Shown here piece after piece: positions 1 to 5,088 of a stretch of 5,736 nt of DNA. Source of the stretch: Cyanobacteria bacterium UBA3803 (GTDB lineage Bacteria > Cyanobacteriota > Vampirovibrionia > Gastranaerophilales > Gastranaerophilaceae); contig DFEL01000122.1 of assembly GCA_002369055.1 (NCBI GenBank), positions 1-5,736 of the forward strand, in the 5' to 3' direction. The translations under genes and the position numbers were made by a program. Under the pieces are notes generated by a model, which saw only the letters and a program-made list of their open reading frames with translations, was not told the origin of the DNA and searched no databases. Every line of letters begins with the position of its first letter. Within the stretch, counting starts at the first letter, position 1.

Positions 1-180
1 ACAGTGTAGATGATTGAAAAAGTATAAACAATGTTGAAAAATTGTTGTAGTAGCAGTTTGCATTGGTGTTTTAGACGCAACAGCAAGCATTACTATCGCA
101 TATATTGAAAACAATGCACCCAATGAATGAGTAAAAGCATTCATAAATTCTTCTTTTGGTGTGTATTTAACTTCTTCCAT
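1..180 (-). CDS. Hemolysin III / PAQR-family membrane protein, N-terminal part, cut by left edge, probable frameshift
   Basis: The first 47 or so codons read as the N-terminus of a hemolysin III (YqfA/PAQR-like) integral membrane protein. A short polar start is followed by EEFMNAFTHSLGALFS, carrying the family pattern E-x2-N-x3-H (E11, N14, H18), and then a hydrophobic first membrane segment (about residues 21-36). The family has seven membrane segments and conserved Glu/Asn/His residues thought to bind metal; its role in most bacteria is uncertain despite the name. The original frame stays open to the edge, but after about residue 47 it turns into a Cys/His/Phe-rich string unlike the family. 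Moving frame by one base at the A-run 37-41 gives IFNIVYTFSIIYT, which fits the second membrane segment. The gene starts 30 bp after the stop of the 667-residue gene on the same strand, so co-transcription is likely. No Shine-Dalgarno sequence is visible before its ATG. Only about a quarter of the usual length (about 210 residues) lies in the window. Confidence 0.7.
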   Translation of the reverse strand, partial: MEEVKYTPKEEFMNAFTHSLGALFSIYAIVMLAVASKTPMQTATTTIFQHCLYFFNHLHC

Positions 181-210
181 AATAAACAAGACAATCAGAT
201 ATAAGTTCTA

Positions 211-2214
211 TTAATTTTTCTCAGAAACTTTCAATTGTCCGTTTGTTTTAGGTAATTCTTGTTGGACAATATGATTTAACATTTGTTGAAATTTTTGATT
301 ATTTTGTGTCAACCATTTATTAAACTGAACATCATCTTTTAATGAAGTTGTTATATGTTCGTTTAGGAGTGAAATCATTTCGGATTGAGAGGTGTTTTTA
401 GGTAATTTACAATTATCTCTGGCTGCTGCAAGATAAACCATTGCTTCAGATACAACGCCCATTGCTTTTTCGAGTTCTTTTTGGCTTAGTCCTGTGCCGT
501 CTTCTGTTGTTTGAACTCCAGCCATACTTCTTACAACCGATTTTGTAATTTCTTCTGCTCCATACGCAGGAAGTTTTACACCTTCTTTGCTTATAATTTC
601 TTTTACAACAAATCCGGTTAGACGTGTTCCAACATTTTTAGCAACCGTTTTACCTGTTGCTGAACCTAATATGGAAGAAGATACCGAACCTGCGAATTTA
701 TTCACAATTGCCTGATTAGTTGCACCAAATATACCGCCAAAAGTTGCATTCAAGGCTGTTTTCTTTATGTCAAAATCACCATCTATACCGTTTGTACTTG
801 CATCTGCTACATCCATTGCAACGGATGTTGCTGCACCATATACTAAACTGCCGAGAACTGATGTTGGTCCAAGTGCATTAAGAGCAACTCCTGCAACAAA
901 TTTTACGCAAGTTGCACCGGAATCTTGTGACGAATTATAATTTTCTACTCTTGCAATGATATTATTTGATGTTCCGTAAGCCCTTTTTCTTGCCTGTGTA
1001 ACTTGTTCGGATTTTGCTGAGAGTTGAGGTGTTGTTTTTTCTTTTGTTTGAAGTAGTGAAGCACTGACATCATTATACAACTTCATATATTCGCCATAAA
1101 GTCTTACATCAGGTACTTCAAGTTCTTTTCGCTTAATCCCTGATATATCCTGCATTTTACAAATGAAGGCTGCTTTTGCTCTGTTTAAATATGTTTCCGT
1201 GTTTGATAGTTCATACCCGGATTGACCTCTTGCTCTTGCATTATTTTCGTGCTGAAGTTGCTTTTCAAGTTTTTTTATTTCATCAATGTTAGGTTTTAAT
1301 GTTGTTGTAAATGCGTCGTAAGCATGACTTTGAGCAAATAATTGCTCATATTCATTTTTTACCTTTTCATATTTTTTTATGTTTGTTGGATTATATTGAA
1401 CTCCAAAAGTATTTTTAAATTTTCTATCAAAACTGCCGTCCTGAATACCGTCTTTTAAAGCCTTTGTTTGTCTTTGGTATATTGCTAAATCGCCTCTTAC
1501 CATGCTGGCAGTGTTGCCTGTAATACATATAACATCATTATTCCAGATATGTGCTATTGCGTCGGCAGTGTCCGCAGCCCATCCGTCTTTTTTCATTTGA
1601 TTGTCAAAACTTGCTTTTGCCTCTTTATAATCGCTTTGCATGCGGGAAACAACAGTTCTCATGGTCTTTTTTTGCTCGGGAGTAAATGCTACGGCAAGTT
1701 CTTTTTCTACCGCTTCAACTTTTTTTGTGTGAGCCTGTTCCTGTGCTATACGAACTTTCGTTTTTGCCATTCGTATATTATGAGTTTCTACTCTTGTGTT
1801 ATCTGATGGGCATGGCGTATTTTCTCTGTATAGACCTTTTTGGCGTAAAAATGCTATTTTTTCTTCTTTACTCATTCGCTCAAAGGCTATTTTTTCAGAT
1901 TTAACTATACCGCTTCTTAAATAAGATTTTGAGGCTTGGTCAAACAGAAAATCTTTTTCGCTAAAAGAAAAATTTTGAAATAGCGATTTCCTTGATGTTT
2001 GAGAGGTTGAGGCAAGTTTTTCATTATAATTCTTTGCGGAATTGTTGAATAAAGATACTTCACTGCTATCTAACCGACCGTTTTTATTTTTGTCAGCCTG
2101 ATTAAATAAACTCAGAGTTTCACCTTCAAGATTTAAGTCAGAGGCTTTAATTCCTGATTTTATTTTGCTTATATCTATTCTGTTGTTTGAGTTTATGTTG
2201 TGACTATTAGTCAT
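211..2214 (-). CDS. Large EF-hand protein with Gly/Ala-rich hydrophobic region, function unknown
   Basis: A complete 667-residue protein, not recognised as a named gene. Residues 41-52 (DKNKNGRLDSSE) form a textbook 12-residue EF-hand calcium loop with Asp, Asn, Asn, Asp and Glu at the ligand positions, preceded by a helix (GETLSLFNQA). Most of residues 60-430 is charged and helical, with probable coiled-coil segments around 150-205 and 275-325. Residues about 434-520 are rich in Gly, Ala, Ser and Val and carry little charge apart from an Asp-rich patch near 478-482. This resembles the membrane-inserting or pre-toxin segments of polymorphic toxins and secreted effectors. A soluble, helical tail follows (570-667). 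There is no N-terminal signal peptide. An AGGA ribosome binding site (plus-strand 2221-2224) lies 6 bases before the ATG, which supports this start. It is transcribed divergently from the DUF2130 gene, and the hemolysin III-like gene follows after 30 bp. A secreted or structural calcium-binding role is inference; no catalytic motif was found. Confidence 0.85.
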   Translation of the reverse strand: MTNSHNINSNNRIDISKIKSGIKASDLNLEGETLSLFNQADKNKNGRLDSSEVSLFNNSAKNYNEKLASTSQTSRKSLFQNFSFSEKDFLFDQASKSYLRSGIVKSEKIAFERMSKEEKIAFLRQKGLYRENTPCPSDNTRVETHNIRMAKTKVRIAQEQAHTKKVEAVEKELAVAFTPEQKKTMRTVVSRMQSDYKEAKASFDNQMKKDGWAADTADAIAHIWNNDVICITGNTASMVRGDLAIYQRQTKALKDGIQDGSFDRKFKNTFGVQYNPTNIKKYEKVKNEYEQLFAQSHAYDAFTTTLKPNIDEIKKLEKQLQHENNARARGQSGYELSNTETYLNRAKAAFICKMQDISGIKRKELEVPDVRLYGEYMKLYNDVSASLLQTKEKTTPQLSAKSEQVTQARKRAYGTSNNIIARVENYNSSQDSGATCVKFVAGVALNALGPTSVLGSLVYGAATSVAMDVADASTNGIDGDFDIKKTALNATFGGIFGATNQAIVNKFAGSVSSSILGSATGKTVAKNVGTRLTGFVVKEIISKEGVKLPAYGAEEITKSVVRSMAGVQTTEDGTGLSQKELEKAMGVVSEAMVYLAAARDNCKLPKNTSQSEMISLLNEHITTSLKDDVQFNKWLTQNNQKFQQMLNHIVQQELPKTNGQLKVSEKN
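2059..2094 (-). other. EF-hand calcium-binding loop within the 667-residue protein
   Basis: Codons 41-52 encode DKNKNGRLDSSE. Positions 1, 3, 5, 9 and 12 are Asp, Asn, Asn, Asp and Glu; position 6 is Gly and position 8 a hydrophobic Leu, exactly the EF-hand rule. Only this one canonical loop is visible. The stretch DASTNGIDGDFD (residues 471-482) looks similar but its hydrophobic residue is one place out of register, so I do not call it a second loop. Confidence 0.85.
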
Positions 2215-2247
2215 AAGTATTCCTGAAAATACAACTACACATAGTTA

Positions 2248-2277
2248 ATAAAAGTAAAAATGCTAAAAAATTGACAA
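2248..2277 (-). promoter_or_regulatory. Weak candidate promoter for the 667-residue protein
   Basis: On the minus strand, TTGTCA (plus-strand 2272-2277, 5 of 6 to the -35 consensus) is followed after 18 bases by TTTTAT (2248-2253, 4 of 6 to the -10 consensus). It overlaps the forward -35 box of the divergent gene because TTGACAA reads TTGTCAA on the other strand. The match is modest and the region is very AT-rich, so chance is a real possibility. Confidence 0.3.
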
Positions 2278-2298
2278 GTTTTTTAAAATTTATAAAAT
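2271..2298 (+). promoter_or_regulatory. Candidate promoter P1 for the DUF2130 gene
   Basis: A perfect -35 box TTGACA (2271-2276) and a -10 box TAAAAT (2293-2298, 5 of 6) are separated by 16 bases. Transcription would begin near 2305, giving a leader of about 70 bases. Confidence 0.5.
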
Positions 2299-2311
2299 TT
2301 AATTTACAATG

Positions 2312-2341
2312 TTATATAAAAGGAACAGAATATAGTATAAT
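2312..2341 (+). promoter_or_regulatory. Candidate promoter P2 for the DUF2130 gene
   Basis: A perfect TATAAT (2336-2341) lies 35 bases before the start codon, with only a poor -35 (TTATAT, 2312-2317, 3 of 6) at 18-base spacing. Transcription would start near 2348. P1 and P2 may both be used, or only one; the sequence does not decide. Confidence 0.4.
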
Positions 2342-2375
2342 TAACAAAAAATAGTTTGTGTGACGGGAAGGTGCT

Positions 2376-3665
2376 ATGCAGGAAATTAAATGTCCAAAAT
2401 GCGGTGAGATTTTTCAGGTTGATGAATCAGGATATGCCGCAATAGTAAAACAAGTTAGAGATAAAGAATTTTCTAAAGAAATAGAATCAAGAGAAGCACA
2501 ATTTGAATCTGATAAAAATAATGCAATTCAATTGGCAAAACTTGAAGTTGAGAGAAATTATAATGAAGAAATAAGCAAAAAAGATTTTCAAATTGCAAAA
2601 TTAGAATCTGATATTACGACGCAAAAGGCAGAACAACAAGTTGCCATTAATGAGGCTTTATCTGCAAAAGACAAGGAAATAGTTGATTTGAAAAATAAAC
2701 TTGCTATATACGATAAAGATAAAGAGATAGAAATAAATAAGCTTATTTCAGAAAAAAATGCTGAAATTACAGAAAAAGAAAATAATATTCAAAAACTAAA
2801 AGCAGAGCGTGAGCTAAATGAAAAAGAAGCACAATTAAAAGAACAGACGCTTAAAGATAAATATGAAAGTCAACTAAAATATAAAGAAGAAGAATTAGAA
2901 CGATATAAAGATTTTAAAGCGAGATTATCAACAAAAATGGTTGGAGAAAGTCTTGAACAGCACTGTGAAACAGAATTTAACAAACTTCGAGCAACAGGTT
3001 TTCAGAACGCATATTTTGAGAAAGATAACGACTCTGCACAAGGCAGCAAAGGAGATTTTATATATCGAGATAATGATGAATTTGGAAACGAGTTTATTTC
3101 TATAATGTTTGAAATGAAAAATGAATCTGAAACAACAGCGACAAAAAAGAAAAATGAAGATTTTTTGAAAGAATTAGATAAAGACCGCAGAGAAAAAAAC
3201 TGTGAGTATGCTGTTTTGGTATCATTATTAGAAGCTGATAATGAATTATATAATACCGGTATTGTTGATATGTCGCATAAATTCCCAAAAATGTACGTTA
3301 TAAGACCACAGTTTTTTATACCAATTATTACTTTGTTGAGAAATGCTGCACTAAATTCAATCGAATATAAAAAAGAATTAGCAATAATAAAGGCTCAAAA
3401 TATTGATGTGTCAAATTTTGAAGCGGAAATGAATGATTTTAAAGATAAATTTTCAAGAAACTACCGTATTGCAAGCGAAAGATTTCAAAAGGCAATAGAA
3501 GAAATTGATAAAACAATAGACCATTTGCAAAAAACAAAAGAAGCATTGTTGTCTTCAGAAAATAATTTAAGACTTGCGAATAACAAAGCGGAAGATTTGA
3601 GTATAAAACGATTAACAAGAAATAATCCGACAATGGAAGCAAAATTTGCCGAATTAAATAAATAG
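2376..3665 (+). CDS. DUF2130 family coiled-coil protein with nuclease-like core
   Basis: A 429-residue protein of full family length. It starts MQEIKCPKCGEIF with a single CxxC pair (C6, C9), a half zinc-ribbon usual for this family. Residues about 20-182 are a long Glu/Lys-rich coiled coil. The DUF2130 domain spans about 186-330 and begins MVGESLEQHCETEFNKLR. Within it, GDFIY (D227) is followed by a strand and FEMKNE (E246, K248), then a Lys/Asn-rich helix: the order and spacing of a PD-(D/E)xK nuclease fold, to which I believe this family is related. A second helical segment (330-410) leads to LTRNNPTMEAKFAEL, a typical end of the family. No signal peptide or membrane segment is seen, so it is probably cytoplasmic. 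Upstream bases GGGAAGG (2365-2371) serve as ribosome binding site 4 bases before the ATG. The biological role is unknown; nuclease activity and DNA binding are inference. It stands alone between a divergent gene and the ribosomal operon. Confidence 0.88.
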   Translation: MQEIKCPKCGEIFQVDESGYAAIVKQVRDKEFSKEIESREAQFESDKNNAIQLAKLEVERNYNEEISKKDFQIAKLESDITTQKAEQQVAINEALSAKDKEIVDLKNKLAIYDKDKEIEINKLISEKNAEITEKENNIQKLKAERELNEKEAQLKEQTLKDKYESQLKYKEEELERYKDFKARLSTKMVGESLEQHCETEFNKLRATGFQNAYFEKDNDSAQGSKGDFIYRDNDEFGNEFISIMFEMKNESETTATKKKNEDFLKELDKDRREKNCEYAVLVSLLEADNELYNTGIVDMSHKFPKMYVIRPQFFIPIITLLRNAALNSIEYKKELAIIKAQNIDVSNFEAEMNDFKDKFSRNYRIASERFQKAIEEIDKTIDHLQKTKEALLSSENNLRLANNKAEDLSIKRLTRNNPTMEAKFAELNK

Positions 3666-3692
3666 AAAATATTAACTTTTTTAAAATCGTGC

Positions 3693-3721
3693 TTGATTTT
3701 GGATTTTGTTTTAAATAAAAT
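3693..3721 (+). promoter_or_regulatory. Promoter of the rplJ-rplL operon
   Basis: TTGATT (3693-3698, 4 of 6) and TAAAAT (3716-3721, 5 of 6) are separated by the ideal 17 bases. The predicted start near 3728 falls just before the first base-paired position of the L10-leader (3732), so the transcript would begin with that element, which is independent support. It lies 28 bp after the DUF2130 stop codon. Confidence 0.6.
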
Positions 3722-3731
3722 TGTTTTACAA

Positions 3732-3778
3732 ACCGCAGACAGTTAGTGCCAAATGGCTTAAAGTTCGCTAACCGAGGT
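3732..3778 (+). ncRNA. Ribosomal protein L10 leader (cis-regulatory RNA)
   Basis: This stretch matches the L10-leader class found before rplJ in many bacteria. Outer pairs ACC (3732-3734) with GGT (3776-3778) enclose an asymmetric internal loop with GCAGACA on one side and CGA on the other, a kink-turn-like binding site. Then GTTAGTG (3742-3748) pairs with CGCTAAC (3766-3772), with one G-U wobble. The loop contains CC-AAAT-GG, which can form a small apical hairpin. The conserved words ACCGxAGACAG and ACCGAGGT are both recognisable. In Escherichia coli and Bacillus subtilis the L10-(L12)4 complex binds this RNA and represses its own operon. Here it sits 113 bases ahead of the rplJ start, immediately after the predicted transcription start. 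Confidence 0.85.
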
Positions 3779-3810
3779 CAATTACTAAAAATTAAAATAG
3801 TTTTTGATAG

Positions 3811-3844
3811 AAATTTTGCGGCTTTGTGTATGCAAAATTTTTTT
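3811..3844 (+). terminator. Putative attenuator terminator in the rplJ leader
   Basis: AAATTTTGC (3811-3819) pairs with GCAAAATTT (3832-3840) around a 12-base loop, and the 3' arm merges into a run of seven T (3838-3844). The stem has only two G-C pairs, so it is a weak terminator by itself. Its location between the L10 leader and rplJ, and the two competing pairings around it, suggest conditional termination. L10-dependent attenuation of rplJL is known from Bacillus subtilis; its use here is inference. Confidence 0.45.
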
Positions 3845-3855
3845 GTATGCACAAA
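3823..3855 (+). promoter_or_regulatory. Competing hairpin overlapping the attenuator
   Basis: TTTGTGTATGCAAA (3823-3836) pairs with TTTGTATGCACAAA (3842-3855), giving 14 pairs with two G-U wobbles and a loop of about five bases. It uses the 3' arm of the putative terminator, so the two cannot coexist. No T-run follows it, so it is not itself a terminator. It ends 25 bases before the rplJ ribosome binding site. It may stabilise the read-through transcript or mark a processing site. Confidence 0.45.
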
Positions 3856-3891
3856 AAATAAAAGGTCGATAAAAATTAAAAAGGAGAAAAC

Positions 3892-4413
3892 ATGTCAACA
3901 AAAGCTTTTAAAGAAGAAAAAATCGCAAAGATTAAAGAAAATGTTGATAAGGCTCAAGTAGCAATTGTTACTGAATACCGTGGATTCACCGTAGAAGAAA
4001 TTACAAATCTTCGTCGTGAATTACAAAAAAACGGTGCAGATTACATGGTTACAAAAAATACTCTTGCAAAAATTGCAGTTAAAGGTACTGAATACGAAGT
4101 TCTTGTAGATGCTTTAAAAGGACCTGTTGCGATTGCATTTGGATTTGATGACCCTGTTAGTCCTGCTAAAGTTTTATCAAAATTCATGAAAGATACTAAA
4201 AAAGGCGAAATTGTTGCAGCAGCTTTAGATGGCAAATTGTTGTCAGCTAACGAAGCAAAAGCATTGGCAAATCTTCCTTCAAAAGAAGAAATTTACGCAA
4301 AAATGCTTGGAAGCATCAACTCACCTGCATCAGGTATCGTTGGCTCTATCAATGCAGTTATGGCATCACTTACTCGTGCTGTTGCAGCAGTTAGAGATCA
4401 AAAGGCTGCATAG
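3892..4413 (+). CDS. rplJ: 50S ribosomal protein L10
   Basis: A 173-residue protein with the usual length and full pattern of L10 (uL10), the base of the ribosomal stalk. It binds 23S rRNA in the large subunit and carries L12 dimers on its C-terminal helix. The N-terminal RNA-binding domain includes AIVTEYRGFTVEEITNLRR (residues about 24-42), then GADYMVTKNTLAKIA and LVDALKGPVAIAFGFDDPV. LDGKLLSANEAKALANLPSKEEI leads into the C-terminal helix that binds L12, ending ASLTRAVAAVRDQKAA. AAGGAG (3881-3886) lies 5 bases before the ATG and fixes the start. The gene is first in a two-gene operon with rplL, behind an L10 leader, so its protein product is expected to repress it when in excess. Nothing in the protein looks broken. 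Confidence 0.98.
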   Translation: MSTKAFKEEKIAKIKENVDKAQVAIVTEYRGFTVEEITNLRRELQKNGADYMVTKNTLAKIAVKGTEYEVLVDALKGPVAIAFGFDDPVSPAKVLSKFMKDTKKGEIVAAALDGKLLSANEAKALANLPSKEEIYAKMLGSINSPASGIVGSINAVMASLTRAVAAVRDQKAA

Positions 4414-4437
4414 TGCAGTAATGGCAAGGTAACTTGC
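4406..4437 (+). other. Small hairpins in the rplJ-rplL junction
   Basis: CTGCA-TAG-TGCAG (4406-4418) is a 5-bp inverted repeat whose loop is the rplJ stop codon. GCAAG-GTAA-CTTGC (4424-4437) is a 5-bp stem capped by a GNRA-type tetraloop. No T-run follows either, so neither is an intrinsic terminator. They could slow degradation or act in processing, which would help explain the excess of L12 over L10, but this is speculation. Confidence 0.35.
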
Positions 4438-4483
4438 AAAAATTAGTTAGTAAATACAAAAATTATATTGAAAGGAAATTAAA

Positions 4484-4861
4484 ATGAGCAACGTAGAATC
4501 AATTTTAGAATCAATTGAAAAATTAACATTATTAGAAGCAGCTGAATTAGTAAAAGCTATGGAAGAAAAATTCGGCGTATCAGCAGCAGCTCCTGTAGCA
4601 GTTGCAGCAGCAGCTCCGGCAGCAGCAGCAGATGCAGGTGAAGCAGCAGATGCAGAAGTAACAGTTGTATTAGCTTCAGCAGGTGCTAACAAAATTGCTG
4701 TATTAAAAGAAGTTCGTGCTATTACAGGCTTAGGCTTGAAAGAAGCAAAAGAATTAGTTGATGGTGCACCAAAACCTGTTAAAGAAAACGTTAAGAAAGA
4801 AGAAGCAGAAGCTATCAAGAAACAACTTGAAGCAGCCGGTGCAACTGTTGAAGTTAAATAG
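4484..4861 (+). CDS. rplL: 50S ribosomal protein L7/L12
   Basis: A 125-residue protein matching bL12, the multi-copy stalk protein that recruits and activates translational GTPases such as EF-Tu and EF-G. The N-terminal dimerisation and L10-binding domain (residues 1-32) contains ESIEKLTLLEAAELVKAME. A flexible Ala/Pro-rich hinge covers about 33-55. The C-terminal factor-binding domain contains the family signature ITGLGLKEAKELVDGAPKPV (residues about 79-98) and ends GATVEVK. AAGGA (4472-4476) lies 7 bases before the ATG. The gene follows rplJ after 70 bases and shares its leader; an intrinsic terminator follows 21 bases after the stop. The hinge is written almost wholly in GCA and GCT codons, which produces a long meaningless open frame on the opposite strand. 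Length and sequence are ordinary for the family. Confidence 0.98.
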   Translation: MSNVESILESIEKLTLLEAAELVKAMEEKFGVSAAAPVAVAAAAPAAAADAGEAADAEVTVVLASAGANKIAVLKEVRAITGLGLKEAKELVDGAPKPVKENVKKEEAEAIKKQLEAAGATVEVK

Positions 4862-4882
4862 TTATTTAATTTTAAATGCTAC

Positions 4883-4915
4883 AAAAAAGACTTGGTTTTA
4901 CCGGGTCTTTTTTTT
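4883..4915 (+). terminator. Intrinsic terminator of the rplJ-rplL operon
   Basis: GACTTGG (4889-4895) pairs with CCGGGTC (4901-4907), including two G-U wobbles, around the loop TTTTA. It is preceded by six A and followed by eight T (4908-4915). The flanking A and T runs can extend the stem, so it may also work on the minus strand, where no gene needs it. It ends the operon before any rpoB-like gene. Confidence 0.9.
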
Positions 4916-4951
4916 GTGGTTACTGTAATTGTAATGTAACAATATGTAAAG

Positions 4952-4974
4952 ATGATTTAAATGGTTAAAATCAT
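4952..4974. repeat. Inverted repeat upstream of the 5089 gene
   Basis: ATGATTT (4952-4958) and AAATCAT (4968-4974) form a 7-bp inverted repeat with a 9-base spacer, just before a candidate -35 box. It could be an operator, but in such AT-rich DNA a repeat of this size can arise by chance. The rest of 4916-5088 shows no gene. Confidence 0.25.
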
Positions 4975-5002
4975 TGTAAAATAAGCAATAGTGGGTTATA
5001 TC
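4974..5002 (+). promoter_or_regulatory. Candidate promoter of the 5089 gene
   Basis: TTGTAA (4974-4979, 4 of 6) and TATATC (4997-5002, 4 of 6) have 17-base spacing. The start near 5009 would give a leader of about 80 bases. The match is moderate; the preceding terminator at 4883-4915 means the gene needs its own promoter somewhere in this interval. Confidence 0.35.
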
Positions 5003-5074
5003 ACATATTTATTATTATTTTTCCTAAAGTTATTTAAAAAAATGCCGAAATACATGACAAGTAAGAACTTTTAT

Positions 5075-5080
5075 AAGGAG
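5075..5080 (+). promoter_or_regulatory. Ribosome binding site deciding the 5089 start
   Basis: AAGGAG lies 8 bases before the ATG at 5089. A second in-frame ATG two codons later (5095) would be 14 bases away, too far, so the first is chosen. Confidence 0.85.
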
Positions 5081-5088
5081 ATACGCTT

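Noticed and set aside
1549..1904. Two plus-strand open frames rich in Phe, Leu and Cys inside the 667-residue gene
   Set aside because: They lie wholly antisense to a long convincing gene and their Phe/Leu/Cys/Tyr-rich composition is typical of the reverse reading of Lys/Glu-rich coding sequence.
1423..2214. Polymorphic toxin immunity pair or a named secretion system near the 667-residue gene
   Set aside because: The downstream neighbour is a hemolysin III-like membrane protein rather than a small immunity gene, and no secretion component is in the window, so the toxin idea stays a hypothesis only.
3100..3642. Two minus-strand open frames opposite the DUF2130 gene
   Set aside because: They mirror Lys/Glu-rich coding sequence, give no family resemblance and have no plausible start signal.
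3683..3700. Hairpin AAAATC-GTGCTT-GATTTT after the DUF2130 stop as a terminator
   Set aside because: The stem is six weak pairs, no uninterrupted T-run follows and it overlaps the -35 box of the rplJL promoter, so I did not call a terminator.
3746..3961. 71-codon plus-strand frame across the rplJ leader
   Set aside because: It starts inside the L10-leader structure, has no ribosome binding site, runs into rplJ out of frame and is nearly all Lys/Ile/Phe from A/T-rich RNA; the leader structure explains this region better.
4447..4818. Long open frame on the minus strand opposite rplL, rich in Ala, Ser and Thr
   Set aside because: It is the mirror of the Ala-rich, GCA-biased rplL sequence, overlaps a certain gene almost entirely and has no ribosome binding site of its own.
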